Source: Brachypterus glaber
Lineage: Eukaryota; Arthropoda; Insecta; Coleoptera; Kateretidae
Direction of reading: 5' to 3'
NCBI GenBank assembly: GCA_958510825.1
Contig: OY294047.1
Span: 49,521,365 to 49,585,364 of the forward strand
DNA: 64,000 nt
The notes below the pieces were generated by a model that ran no database searches, was not told the origin of the DNA, and saw only the letters and a program-made list of their open reading frames with translations. Position numbers and translations under genes: made by a program. Positions 21,720 through 33,490 of this stretch are shown here, in pieces (position 1 is the first letter of the stretch; each line of letters begins with the position of its first letter).

Positions 21720-22345
21720 ACCCGAATCGAGAAATTAATCATCCGATCTCGATTTTTAATATCCTTGATTTTTTAGACAAAAGAAAACAGTGATTTTGTC
21801 TTGACTCTTGAAATATTTTTTTTGTCTCAATTTCAAAAAATGTTTGATTATTCAAAAAAAAAACTTAATTTAACAGATAAGTTAATTAATACCCAACATA
21901 CACAAAATAGCGCTGCCAACAAAATAATACTTTCTCCTATAGGCCTAGGTTCATTAAAATTAAAAACGAAAAAAATAAAAAGAAGTAATAAAAAAAAATT
22001 TTAAGTTTAAAAAAAAATTTCAAAAAGTTTTTTTTTCGTGAAACTAAAAATAAATTGGAAAAAAAATATTTTTGAAAAAAAATGTTTTTACCCCATTCTA
22101 CGCCCTTACTCCAATCCGATTTTTACGGTCCAAATGGTCCAAATTTGAAGTCTTTAGCCCGAAGCATTCTTGACTTATCGTGGTCACAAATTTCCCGGAC
22201 ACACAAACAGACCGACCGACAGATCAACAGACAGATGTTGTTTTTTTGGATATAAAACGTCCAGAAACATCAAAAAACAATAAAAATGTTTCGTATTTTT
22301 TTTACTAACTCAGGACTTTCTTTGGCGAAAGTAAAAAAAGAAATC
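21720..22345 (-). mobile_element. GTCY element (minus strand), decayed
   Basis: ACAGACCGACCGACAGATCA (22208-22227) and a following ACAGACAGATG are the microsatellite on the complementary strand. Next to it, GCCCGAAGCATTCTTGACTT corresponds to the conserved core found beside the microsatellite in the other families. An AAAGTAAAAAAAG tail at 22330 resembles the tail of the element at 46305-46840. Confidence 0.65.
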
Positions 22346-23094
22346 TCTTTGACGCACAATTTTAAACTTAGAAACAGTCACGCACTTGCACTTTTCCATG
22401 TGTAATTGCTCATTTACAACCCTTGTTATGTAATACTATTAAGTCTTTACCTGCTTACCTTATTTACTATCAAAAAAATTTTAAAGCACTAAAAATTTAT
22501 TATAGTAAACTTTACAATTAAATTAAAAACTTTCACAAAAAAATCTATTTTATTTTCTTCAAAGCGATTTTATTGGATTTATTACAAAGGGTGTATTGAC
22601 ATGTGAAAATAATAAGTTGTGGGGCTGAAATCTCTGGCTTGAAATCAAGGGAGAGAGTTCTAAAACAATAATGCTACTATAGTATACATTTCAGCTGAAA
22701 ACAATAAAGAATATTTTATTGGGAAACAAAAAAAAGACTATATATTACAGGTTGTTCGAAGTTTTATTAAAATAGAAAAGAAAAATCATTCATAACCTTC
22801 AGACCAAATCAGATTTATTTGTTATTTTTGTTTCATTAATTATTTTCTCAGTTTTATCAGTTAAAAAATCAGACAGAAGGAGGATAGATAAACTAGACTC
22901 TACTAGTATGTACAGTTTGTTTACATCCAACATAGCCATATATGTGCCATATAAAATTACCATGAGTGGAAGTGACTTAAAACAAATATTATTGTTTAGA
23001 GTGGAAGAGAGTATATTATTTTTGTGAGTTGAATAAGGATGAACGAACATTTTTCTCTCACAATTCTAATCTATCCCCTTCTTTTGTCTGAGCT
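22346..23094. other. A+T-rich stretch, nothing recognised
   Basis: The open frame at 22799-23050 (minus) has no recognisable motif and no partner. Confidence 0.45.
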
Positions 23095-23405
23095 CAAATC
23101 GAACTTTAAGTTATTTAGCTGTTTGTCAACTGTCCTTAAAGTCCTGAAACATCTAGACATGGATCACTTGATGTGTTGGACATTTTAATTGAAATTTGCA
23201 CGCGATAATTCTACTGACCTTTTGTATGCCCAAAGGAATACTCCTTGTAATGAAACAATCTTTCATTATAACTAGAAATTGGGTAAATAATGGTAAATAG
23301 CTAGAATAAACCAAATAGTTAGAATAGACTTAATCATATTTAGTTGATAATCAAATAATAATATTTTTTAAAATATACTTAGAACTTTAAAAAAAAATTG
23401 AAAAA
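23095..23405 (+). repeat. Dispersed repeat (TTATTTAGYTGTTT family), copy 1
   Basis: Shares TTAAAGTCCTGAAACATCT, GATCACTTGATGTG and ATTGAAATTTG blocks with 23765-23960, 25525-25770 and, in reverse, 33030-33245. The end near 23370-23410 (CTTAGAACTTTAAAA) also matches about 25717-25740. No protein is visible. Confidence 0.6.
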
Positions 23406-23411
23406 GATTAA

Positions 23412-23680
23412 CCCGTAATCACAGACCTGCGGTCTGTGAGACGTACTCTGGAAGTCGATTTTTTAGTATATTTCCTCTAAAAGTATTTATAAAATTGTTG
23501 TTTTCATTGATACATATAAAACTCATTACATATTAAAGTCAAATGACCAATAAAAGCACGAATAATATAAAAATAATAAAAAAACACATTTTTCGTATTT
23601 TTCTTGCAGTGCCTAGTAACTCTCTGAGAGACTTCACGTCTATGGCTGTGTGACTCAAATTTTACGTCTATGGTTATGGG
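23412..23680. mobile_element. piggyBac-type MITE, 269 bp
   Basis: The left end CCCGTAATCACAGAC and the right end GTCTATGGTTATGGG are imperfect inverted repeats (two mismatches). Both are flanked by TTAA (23408-23411 and 23681-23684). CCC-starting TIRs with TTAA duplication fit the piggyBac superfamily. The TIR differs from that of the element at 18316-18542, so this is a second family. Secondary inverted motifs CTGTGAGACGTA / CACAGCCATAGACGTGAAGT lie just inside. Confidence 0.85.
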
Positions 23681-23764
23681 TTAAATGAAAAAATATATTT
23701 TTTGTTAAATTTTATAGAATAAAAATATTTTTTATGAACTGTTTTCTGACGTTAAATCTAATAA

Positions 23765-23960
23765 AAATAACGAAGTTATTTAGTTGTTTATAAACTACCC
23801 TTAAAGTTCTCCAGACCTCTTGGCCTGGGTCACTTGACAGGCATTCCAGAAACTGAATTGAAATCTGGATATAATGATCTAACGCCTTTGTTCGCTTGTC
23901 GATAAACTGTCCAAAGTAGTGAGGAAATAATCCTTGGTTAAAAGTAGGAATTTGTAGAGT
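23765..23960 (+). repeat. Dispersed repeat (TTATTTAGYTGTTT family), copy 2
   Basis: GTTATTTAGTTGTTTATAAA, TCTCCAGACCTCTTGG and GGGTCACTTGACAGGCATTC align with the copies at 25525 and, in reverse, 33030. Confidence 0.65.
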
Positions 23961-24401
23961 AAATAATAAAGGTCAATTTAAATCTATACTGAGAATTTGT
24001 TGTATTAATTACTGAACTATTTTGTATATCGACTTGTGAATTTCGAAACTCCCTATCTCAAAAAATCAATATTCGGTTCCTTGTACTAATAACTCGTAAC
24101 TTATAAGTTTGTATAAATACAAACTCTAATTTATTACTCGAATATAACGCAACTTATAATCTTGGACTTTTGGTTAATGGAGTTTGTATATCGTCGGCTT
24201 AAAGTATTAACCCGCTAACTCCTTTTGACCAAACTTTACAGGAGACGAAAAAAACCTTAAAATTATTTCTATAATTATTGTATAACAAAATAAAAAATCC
24301 CGTTTCTTTACTAACGTGTTTTGGACTTTTTAACAACTATCAACTATAAAAAATTAAATTAAGAAATTTTTGATCCTTACTCATATTGTAGTTGATTTAA
24401 A

Positions 24402-25199
24402 TAAACCATAGAAAAAATGTTATCTCTCCAAAATATAGGAACGGTAGAGTTACAGATCTGCTAGAACAATTCGCCATTTTGTACAACAAAAAGTTTCATA
24501 GGTTAGTTAATGAACAAATTGATTTTTTGAACATTTATGTTTACAATAATGTTTTAAATGTTAGACCGGAGATTGTTGCCTGTCCCCTTACAGAGCATTA
24601 GTCTTTGGAATAAATATTTTTGTTTAATAACCTTTTCAAAATTTTGTTCCTTTTCGGTTTGTTTTTGAGTTTTGGATTTTAATTTGCTGCCACCTCTCCA
24701 ATTTTATTCTATTTACCAAGTTAAATATAAATTAATCTTTTTCCTTTTTTATGTTTAACTACTTTTTTGCAGTTTAAAGATAATTCTTTTTAAGGGAAAC
24801 AGACTAATAGTCTTTTTGAAGTATAGTTTGGTTTAATTTGTGATAGATGTCCCAGATTTTTATTCAATTTTAAATTTTAGATTTCATTAATTTATTTTAT
24901 TTTAACTTATTGTAGTTTTCTTTTTGTTTAAATTTTTAAGATTTTATAAAAATAATATAGTTAAGGTTAGTATGACATTTATAATAATGTGTTAATATAA
25001 TATAATAAAGTTAATTTGTTTATAAATTTAAAAAGTAAGTTTTTCTAACAGGAATTGTACCATTTTCAACCTAATTTTTCATTATTTGTAGCTTGAAAAT
25101 GACTTTATGTTAAAAAAGTCGAAACAATTGTCGCTGTAATGTTTGTAATAGACAATAAATTTATATTTTGGAGAGATAACATTTTTTCTACGGTTTATA
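24402..25199. mobile_element. Element with ~35-bp terminal inverted repeats (798 bp)
   Basis: The left end TAAACCATAGAAAAAATGTT followed by ATCTCTCCAAAATAT is inverted at 25163-25199 with few mismatches. The interior is A+T-rich without a supported reading frame. It is a non-autonomous TIR transposon; target duplication was not resolved. Confidence 0.75.
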
Positions 25200-25524
25200 T
25201 AAAAAATTACTTTGGGCTTGATTTTTATTGCATTAAAAAGGTGAGGGCAGGTTTTCTACCTTTGAGACAAATCTCCATCAAGGAGTTGGCAGGTTTTAGG
25301 TAAACCTTTTATTTTACAAGCAACTGAAAACTTATTTTTTGAGATACAAGGTTTTGAAATTTGCAAGTCAATATATGGAACCACAAGTAACTTTAGTTAT
25401 TAAAAACAAGGTGTTACAGTTAAAATTACAGAACCAAGTTCTCTAGTGTACTGCTAATAATAGTTCCATCTACCACCATCTAAAAATTGAGGTTTAAAAT
25501 TTAATAAAACAAAAATAAAGTTTT

Positions 25525-25770
25525 AAATTATTTAGTTGTTTATAAACCGCCCTTTAAATTTCTCCAAACCTCTTAGACTCTTGGAATAGAACACTTGACG
25601 GGCATGCATTGAAATCAGAAACAATTACCCTAAAATTTTGTTGGCTAATAAACTCTCACATCAAAAAAGTAAGAAAATAATCTTGTTTTTTAACTTAACT
25701 TAAAAATATAAATAAAATATATTTAAGAACTTTAAAACTAAATATGAAGGAGCTGAAGCAGATTAAAAAA
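25525..25770 (+). repeat. Dispersed repeat (TTATTTAGYTGTTT family), copy 3
   Basis: ATTATTTAGTTGTTTATAAA, TTCTCCAAACCTCTTAGA and ACACTTGACGGGCAT match the other copies. It lies about 1.7 kb downstream of copy 2 in the same orientation. Confidence 0.65.
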
Positions 25771-26095
25771 TAAAACACAACGTAATAAAGCAGATAAATA
25801 AAAGTTAAAAATTTTTATTTAATTTTACAATGAAACTGTATATTTTTAACAAGAAGACGGTCCTAACATAAAAATTAAGGCTAGCGATTCACAACTTATG
25901 TGATATGATATTATCGCCAGTGAACGCCAGTTAATTTCGATAACCTGATTGGTCCAACTAAGTCGCGTTCATCGGTGATGATATCACATCACATCCACAT
26001 GAAATTTGAATTGCTCTCCTGTTCTGTTTGTTTAAATACTTAGCTATATCTTTTTTAATCTATTGTTTTTTAGAAATTCTAGAACATTGAATTTC

Positions 26096-26487
26096 TTTAT
26101 TATACTATTCACAGCGCGTAAGCGCTAGAATAGTGTTATACGGTAGTTTCGAATTTCCCAAAATCGCCAAAAACGTCCTAGACAAAAAATTCTTGAATAC
26201 AAATGTGTTTCATGAAAAAATAAGAAAATTTGGAAATGTCCTTCTGTCCGTTCGTCCGTCCGTCTTTCCGTCCGTCCGTCTTTCTGTCCGTCTGTCACGT
26301 TTTTGTGAACACGATTACTCAAGAACGAATAGCTCGATCCAAATGAAATGTTTAGAAAAAAATAAGTTCTATAAGAGAAAGTTCCCTATTTCTAAAAAAA
26401 TAATCCCCCAAAAAAAAAGTTAAACTTTAAAAAAAATTAAAAAGCCATATTTTTCAATTTTTTTCAAATTCATTTTTCGAGAAATTA

Positions 26488-26572
<85 letters not shown>

Positions 26573-26640
26573 TCCAAACCAACAAAAGGCAGCAATATTT
26601 AATTTTATTTTATTTAGAAAAATGCGATATACCACCCACT
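26096..26640 (+). mobile_element. GTCY element, family 2, copy 2
   Basis: CACAGCGCGTAAGCGCTAGA, then TAGTTTCGAATTTCCC, then a mixed GTCC/GTCT array (about 26240-26300), and the core ACTCAAGAACGAATAGCTCG follow the same order as 12805 and 48655. The 3' part ends in an AT microsatellite (26496-26568). The frames at 26125-26322 and 26133-26423 are the array read in two directions. Confidence 0.75.
26496..26568. repeat. (AT)n microsatellite
   Basis: About 36 perfect AT units. Confidence 0.97.
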
Positions 26641-29279
26641 GTTAATAGTGTATAATGAAATGCGTAGCATTACATACCTTCACGGATTGTTCCTTTTTAA
26701 ACAGACTGAAAATAAACACCTGTGCGGTTGAATTGTAATGTAAATACAGCCCGAAAGCATAATTAAAGCGAACTTTATGAAATTAGTTTCAAGTTGAAGT
26801 ACACTAAAAGTAAAACCAACTTTACAAAATTACTTTTGCGGGCAGTAAAAAAAGTAATAGTAGAAAAAATCGTTAACTTGGTTAACTTGATCTTAGTTGT
26901 AAATTTTCTTGACACATCTCAGGTGATTTATGAACGAGAAAGAAAGTTAATTACGGCAGTCCGAAAATTGAATTTAGTAGCTATCTTTATATCTATCTAT
27001 CTATACTAAAAATAATCACTTTCCTTAACTAAAATTTGGAATCTAGTGGCCTGCTTACGGTTTGAATTAACTGAAGTAACAAAACAAAAAAGTATTATAA
27101 AGTGCGGTCCAAAAGTCACCCCCCCCTCTCTTAGTTTTTGATCGACTTCTAATTTGGAACTCTTTAAGAATAAGACATCGTAAACTATCCTTTTGCATAA
27201 GTTTGATACTTTTAGCTCTTAAAATGTGAACACCAGGAGTATTTTTATTAAACATAATAAATAAATTAAGCACTAAAGTTTGAGATTGACTTTCTTACCT
27301 TGTCAGTTCTTAGTTGAGTATATTTTGGTATAAATAACTTAATGTTCATTCAAATTTAATCATATTTTGATTTGGACTTATGTGGACAAACTTTGGGGCT
27401 ATAGGCTCCCTCCCGAAATTTTCTGCTAGTTGCGCTTCTGGACTTAACGGAAGTAGGTATTGCGGCGGTGAGCCAGCCCCCACCGCTTTTCATTTAGGCC
27501 ACGCCCCCTAGTTTAATGGTTGGATAAATTAACCCTTATAACTTTTCTTATAATTATAGTATAGTTAAAACATTTCTTTCAACTTTTGATAATTTGTATG
27601 AACAACAAGGTTATGTTATTTTCTTTTTATTTTACAAATATTTTATTTACGTGGGTCCGTTGTTTATATCCGTTTTATCCTTTTCATATAAAATGTTTCC
27701 TGAATTTTATTAATCTACTTACATACCTGACTAAATGGAGCTCTTCTATTTTAAGAGGATTCTAATGGAAAGGACAAAAGCAAAATCCTAAAAAGGTACA
27801 TAAGAATTTGGACCTAACTGTTAAAGCAAATTTACATTTTAACGTAAAAATTTGACGGTATAATAGAAATGAGGGAGATGCAAACTAAAATATAAAGAAT
27901 TACAGCCAGGCGATCATAGCATTATGCAAACTTTCGACCAATCAAAAAATTATTCAAAAATCTGAGTGAGATGTCAAAAATTTTTAATACTAAAAATAAA
28001 AATTTTAAATTATTTTCTGCATGAAATTATTTCTTTGGAATGTTTATGGGAAATAGGCAGTTTTAGCACTGTGTTAAAACCGGTTTCTTTAACAAAAATT
28101 TTCATAAACTACAGCCTATAGAATGATCTCTTATTAAAACTTACTTTTGATCATATTTATGGTCCGCACTTTGTTCCCAGTCACATTTCTAAAATTTTTA
28201 AGTGACAAGTCCAAAATCACATAATTTTTAAACGAAAATCCAGATTTTTTCTGAGCTTTTATTGACTTCCATGTCACACATAGGAGGCATATTATGACAC
28301 CATAAAGGAGTGCACTGGTAATACCAACCGTCCTTTTTTAGTTCGTAATGCTATAAGAGTATTTCTGTATGATAAAGACATGCTGACAATGTTTGCGCCT
28401 TCGCCAAAATTTCAAATATTTTATAACTATGGGAACGTTCAAGTATTACGTAACGCTATGTAGTTCATATCGGACAGTGAGAACTAAACTGTCAACTCAA
28501 AAATTTCCAATTAAAAGATTACGTGCTAAAACGACATAAAATTATGCAATCTATTGATAGAAAGAGGAATTAGCCACAAATGGCCACTAGTTTTGTTATT
28601 ATTTAGAAAAGATGTCACGCGATTTCCGAAAATTGTGTTTTTTGAGTTCTGACGGTTTATTTTTCGCTATGCGATATACATTCCTATATTTTTTTTATGA
28701 AATGCAAATTACAACATTTTCGTATAATACACGTTTAATAAGCGGTTATTTTATCAAAAATTGTACCTTTGTGTTTACTGGATAGTAGTTTAAATAAACT
28801 GTAATTTTAATTCAAATAAACTGTATAGTAAATATTAATTGAAATAAACTGTAATTTCTAGAAAAAAAAGCTAGTTTCAGATTTCTTTCATAAATTTTAA
28901 TAAGGAAAGATTTTATATTACAAAATTCATGTCATAAAAATCCTGAGTCGGGTTGAATATAGCCTTGTCAGAGAAATTCATTAGGTTTCAGTTTATTTAA
29001 AAAAAGCGTCAATTTAAAACATACACCTCCGACAAATTGCATGGAGCAAAGCAAATTATTACGTTCGAGGTAATTCAATTAAAAATGAACAGTTGCAAGC
29101 TCATTTCGACTTTAAAAAAACTCTACAAAGTTTTTCTGGTCCACGATGGAGCAAAAAATAAAATATGTGACGTAGACCCGGTTCCAATGTTTTGGAAAAA
29201 AAATTAAGCTGTTTAAAAAATCTTTAATTTAAGCGGTAAAATAGTAAAGTTCAAGTTAAAAGTTATTAACTCAATCATA
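26641..29279. other. Unassigned A+T-rich stretch
   Basis: A short ATCT microsatellite lies at about 26984-27003. A GC-richer patch at 27400-27530 has no reading frame. GGGAACGTTCAAGTATTACG at 28431-28450 is an end of the GTTACG-type repeat seen at 11803 and 54180. No gene was recognised. Confidence 0.45.
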
Positions 29280-29559
29280 ACCAAAAAACGAGTTTTACCC
29301 CATTTTTACCCTACTACCCCCAAAATCTAATTAGCTCTTCCGAAAGATAATAAAAAACCGCTTTACAATATATTTTCTAGAAATTGAGTTATAGAGTTTA
29401 CAGACAGTCAGACGGACGGTCGCATTTTTGTTACTGATTTCGACTCAGGAAGGTCCAAAACGTCAATAAATGAAAATAAACATGGAAAATTTTTTGACTT
29501 TTTGGTGGACGATGATTTCAATGCATCGACCCTCTTAGTAGTACTAAGTGCCGATGTAA
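29280..29559 (+). mobile_element. Helentron/HINE-like element, diverged 3' copy
   Basis: Aligned with 50350-50666: GAGTTTTACCCCATTTTTAC, ATCTAATTAGCTCTTCCG, GAGTTTACAGACAGTC, a short GACGGACGG microsatellite remnant, GATTTCGACTCAGGA, and the terminal hairpin ending TACTAAGTGCCGATGTAA. Upstream similarity fades, so the 5' half is lost or very diverged. Confidence 0.7.
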
Positions 29560-29694
29560 AAATTGTCAACTTTAAAAGCTCGGTATACACAGTTTTTTTT
29601 AATTAAGGGAAAACAAAAATTATAAGAATTTTAAACAGTACTATATTTTATCAAACACCTTAAAATAAATATCTAGTTTACAGTAATTTAAAAT

Positions 29695-29795
29695 GAATAA
29701 CACACCGGCTCATCAAGCCAATCACGGCATCGCATTGTTATGTTTTATGTTCTTATGCGAGCTTGTGAATATGCACTTAGCTACCTAAAATGTTC
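29695..29795. repeat. Half-copy of the 33491 palindrome
   Basis: CAAGCCAATCACGGCATCGC and TTCTTATGCGAGC...ATATGC match one arm of the hairpin at 33491-33640. The opposite arm is absent, so this is a broken or ancestral single arm. Confidence 0.65.
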
Positions 29796-29816
29796 ATCGA
29801 CAGGTTTTAAAACTTT

Positions 29817-29955
29817 CTCTGTTGAAAATAACGGGTCTGCGCGGGTATAAATGTTGCATAAACCGGACTTGAGCGGATGAAATTCACCCGCTCAAGCACG
29901 GTTTGTGCACTATTTATACCCGCCCAGAGCCGTAATTTTCAATAGAGTTTTTACT
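29817..29955. repeat. Hairpin (CTGCGCGGGTATAAAT family)
   Basis: CTCTGTTGAAAATAACGG, GCGCGGGTATAAAT and AAACCGG...TTGAGCGG on the left are complemented on the right by CCGCTCAAGCACGGTTT, ATTTATACCCGC and CCGTAATTTTCAATAGAG. A single-arm fragment (AATAACGGATCTGCGCGGGT) is at 62687-62706. Confidence 0.85.
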
Positions 29956-30239
29956 GAAATAGAAGGCGCATAGTGCAAAGAGATGGAGGTGAAAAGGCCA
30001 GAAATATATTCTTATAAATAGCATAGGGCAATTCCATATGATATCGATCGAGGCCGTAAAATATGAATTTGCCTAGTTACTACCCTCGTTACTAACTGAC
30101 GAATAGAGAATTTTAATACCTTTCAAGTATACCAACGAAAAATTGTATGGTATTACCCATTTATCCAGTTAAAATTTTGAATTATCCCCTTTTTCCTCTG
30201 TAAATATAAATTCTATAAATATACAACTTACTTGATCCA

Positions 30240-31060
30240 AATATGGTTTATTTCATGTAATTTTGCTTTCCCATTTTAAAAATTTTCAAAATTTCGGAAA
30301 GCCTTGTATTCGTGCAAAAAATTTAATTTTTTTTTGTGTATTTTTGCTTTTTATGACGTTTTATGTCGATATAAATCAATTACGAGCAAAAAAAAATTGT
30401 CTGTCGGTCGATCGGTCGGTCGGTCGGTCGATCGGTCTGTCCGGGAAATCTTGTGGGCACGATAACTTAAGAACGCTTTAAGCTAGAGAAATGAAATTTG
30501 GCATACAGGTATGTTACCAAAAGTTCTCGCTCGCGATTGTTTTTGGTAAACATTGGGGTGCGGCAAGGGGGGCAAATGGGGGAAAATAATTTTTTTTAGA
30601 AAAATTTGAAAATTGCTATATATGGGTTTTTGAGGTTGCTGAAATTGAATCTGATAAAAAAACTTTTCTAATTCCACCCCCGAGGGGGTGAGGCGGTAAA
30701 TATTTTTCAATATTATTAATATTTTCTTCAAAATTGGTATATAGGGGTTTTTGGGGTGAGGGTTGTTTTCGTGAAAACTGGTGTATTGGGGGTTTTGAGG
30801 TTTCTGAAAGTGAATCTGACAATAAAATTTTTCTAAATCCACCCCCTGAGGAGTCGGGGGTGGTTTTCGTGAAAATTGTTATATTGGGGTTTTTAAGGTT
30901 GTTGAAAGTGAATCTGATTATAAAAAATCTAACTTTACCCCTAAAGGGGCAGAGGGTAGTTTTCGTGAAAATTGGTATATAATGGTTTTTATGGTTGCTG
31001 AAAGTGAATCTGATAATAAATAATCCATTTTACGGGCGGAGGTGAAAAATGGGAAGCTCT
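30240..31060 (+). mobile_element. GTCY element, family 3, copy 1, with ~95-bp tandem repeats
   Basis: The order matches 43600-44255: TTTTCAAAATTTCGGAAAGC, then CGTTTTATGTCGATATAAAT, a GTCGGTCGATCGG array (30398-30441), the core CTTAAGAACGCTTTAAGCTA, and then ACCAAAAGTTCTCGCTCG. The 3' half (30614-31030) is a minisatellite of roughly 95-bp units, each with TGCTGAAAGTGAATCTGAT-like and CCCCTGAGGGG-like segments and a TTTTCGTGAAAATTG segment. It ends with the AAAGCTCTTTTACTGGGCAG-like tail. Reading frames across it are repeats. Confidence 0.8.
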
Positions 31061-31143
31061 TTTACTGGGCAGTGTATTTAAATGGAGCTCTCTACAACTA
31101 GAATTATGAAACAAAAGACGTCTACCCTATCTCTATCTCATTT

Positions 31144-31235
31144 GTGCTACACTTTGCAGCCAACCAAATAAATACTGTATTTGTTTTTCATACAACAAAT
31201 ACAGTATTTATTTGGTTGGCTGGAAAGTGTAGCAC
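31144..31235. repeat. Near-perfect hairpin, twin 1
   Basis: GTGCTACACTTTGCAGCCAA followed by CCAAATAAATACTGTATTTG pairs with its complement with one or two mismatches around a short loop TTTTTCATA. Confidence 0.92.
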
Positions 31236-31338
31236 TGACCGGCACGAACGAACATAGCTAATGTGAATCTGTAGAATAAGATAATTCTACTAAAATTTAG
31301 ATGGCGCCAGTAATTTCTTTAATAAAAATAATATAGTT

Positions 31339-31425
31339 ACACTTTTCGCCCGGCCAAGTAAATATTGTATTTGTTCAACAAAGAACAAATACAGAATTTG
31401 TTTGGTTGGGTGGAAGTGGGAGTGT
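31339..31425. repeat. Diverged hairpin, twin 2
   Basis: ACACTTTTCGCCCGGCCAAG and AATATTGTATTTGTTC are complemented by GAACAAATACAGAATTTG and TTGGGTGGAAGTGGGAGTGT. The pattern is the same as in twin 1, 104 bases downstream, with more mismatches in the stem. Confidence 0.8.
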
Positions 31426-31949
31426 ATGTATGTCTTCTATCCTTTTTGTGTAGAACTTTTGTCCCTGTCTAATCTAACGGGAGAAATCGCTATTTTTAAC
31501 CCCTTAAATTCTCAACTGAGATGGAACTTTTATAAAAATGTTGAACTAGATGGATGCTATTTGTCAGCACAATATTGGCGGTATTTCATGATGACATGTG
31601 TTGTAACATGGCAGCCATATTAAAATATATTAAAATTTTAAATTTGCTCTTGCAGAAACGCAGGATATAGGGAGAATGCGGATTATTTTACGGTTTAGCG
31701 TCATATTGACAGGGTTTGTTTTGTGCGTCTGTCGCTTAATGACACGCAATATGTTTCCGACGGGATTTTACACTGTAAAAATTCTGTAATCTGCAGAAAA
31801 TCCATTTTCAGACTCGTACTCGAGTATACTTGAAAGTATATTTATTTTGTACTACTTCAGTTTAATAAAAAGCTTGTTTCTAAGATAGGGCGGGGTGGAG
31901 GTAGGTATGTTAATACGCACTTAATAACATAACTCCACCCATCATTTTT
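31426..31949. other. Unassigned stretch
   Basis: The open frame at 31402-31623 starts inside the hairpin and has no recognisable motif. Confidence 0.4.
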
Positions 31950-32540
31950 TTGCCTGAATTATTTATTTTTTCCTAAAACGTCGAGAAAAATCAAAATAGG
32001 GTCGGTCTGTCTGTCGATCTGTCTCTCGCCCTGTCTGTCGGTTTGTCTGTCGGTTTGTCTGTCGGTCTGTCTTTCGGTATGTCTTTCGGTCTGTCTGTCT
32101 GTCTGTATCAACTATAACTTAAGAGCGCTTTGAGCTAGAGCGCAGATTCACTTTTATGTTATCTTGGTTCGTATTTGAGAAAAATCGGCTGGGGGAGGGG
32201 GGTAAAAGGGGGTTTAAATTTATGTTTTGGCTATAAATTTGTCATTATTTACAATAGAAAAAAAATTAAAACCACTTAAATGAAAAATAAAAATTACACA
32301 AACCATGTTATTATAATTTTTTTCATGGCCCACTCTGTCCCCCAAAATGTAAAAAATTGTTTTTGGACAACTTTTGGACACAATGAAGAAAAGTTTAAAA
32401 CTAAAAGGTAAAAAAAATACACAAAAGATATATTATAATTTGTTTCCATGACAATAAATCACAAAAATTATTAATTATCTTAATTAATCCTTAATTTTAT
32501 TTTTTATGAGAAAGTACCCTCGCTCATTTAAGAAGGATTT
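31950..32540 (+). mobile_element. GTCY element, family 4, copy 1
   Basis: A long imperfect GTCT/GTCG/GTTT array spans about 32003-32106. It is followed by the core ACTTAAGAGCGCTTTGAGCT and by TTCGTATTTGAGAAAAATCG, a G-rich GGGGGAGGGGGGTAAAAGGG, and the 3' region. The family recurs in reverse at 46305-46840. Confidence 0.8.
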
Positions 32541-33029
32541 TTATTATTATTATTGAAATTTAATGCCCTCATCATTGAATTTTTATAAAAAAACATGTTT
32601 TTAATATAGGGCAGGTGGAGATGTTAAGACACACTCAAGGATAAAGTGCCATGCCATATTGTACCCTAGCACTAACCCTTACCCTCCCGAGACTAAACTA
32701 ATGATAATTTTTCGATTTAATTGTATTTTTTTATATTTGCTGTACCTAAAAAGAAGAAAAAAAGAATAAAAAATAAACCGATTTTTGTTTTGTTTTTGCC
32801 TTAGTTTTTGTTTCCTTATACTGAATTAAATTTGCATATTTGTTTATACATAGAAAGTCTATAAAAGTATTTTGGATTAATATTGCCTTAAAGAAAAAAT
32901 AAAGAAGTAAAGTCACAATTGTGACACCCTGGAGGGTAAGGGTTAAAGGATTATCCTTCAGTAAAATCTTAAAACACCAATCCTTGAAGGATTATGCTTC
33001 AATAAAAACTTTGTAGTGTAATACAGTGT
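32541..33029. other. A+T-rich stretch with a short imperfect repeat
   Basis: AAAGGATTATCCTTCAGTAAAA (32944-32965, read in parts) is repeated as GAAGGATTATGCTTCAATAAAA at 32986-33007. Nothing else was recognised. Confidence 0.4.
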
Positions 33030-33245
33030 ATCAATCAATATCGAGATAATCTGGTCGGCAATATTTGATTTATGCATAGACCATCTAATAGAGCATCACT
33101 CCCTTGACGTGACAGTTTATCCACCAGCCAACAAAAGCCTGGGATCATTATATTCAGATTTCACTGCAGGGTCCGTCAAGTGGTCTATTTAAAAGGATCT
33201 AAGAGGTTTGGAGAAATTTGAAGGGCAGTTTATAAATAAGTTAAA
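33030..33245 (-). repeat. Dispersed repeat (TTATTTAGYTGTTT family), copy 4
   Basis: The reverse complement aligns with 23765-23960 and 25525-25770. Shared blocks are CTAAGAGGTTTGGAGAAATT, GGGTCCGTCAAGTG and GGCAGTTTATAAATAA. Confidence 0.65.
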
Positions 33246-33490
33246 ACTTTTATTATTTAATTTTATAATAGATTCTTTTTTTCTCTACTTATCAGTCGAA
33301 AGAATGCCTGTATCCCCAGCAGTTTTTTTCCCTTTAATTTCTACACCCTACATCTGTTGCTATTTGTAGACAATATTTCATTCTAGTCCTGCTTACCTTT
33401 TTTATACCTTCAAGAAGAAGAAGAAAAAACATGTAATATCACTTAAAAGTGTTAATTTTTTTTTCCAAAATATGAACTGATCTAATTTTT

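Noticed and set aside
26125..26635. Open frames around the GTCC array and the AT run (26125-26322, 26133-26423, 26420-26635)
   Set aside because: They are simple-sequence translations (repeated Arg-Thr-Asp, Val-Arg-Pro-Ser and Ile-Tyr patterns).
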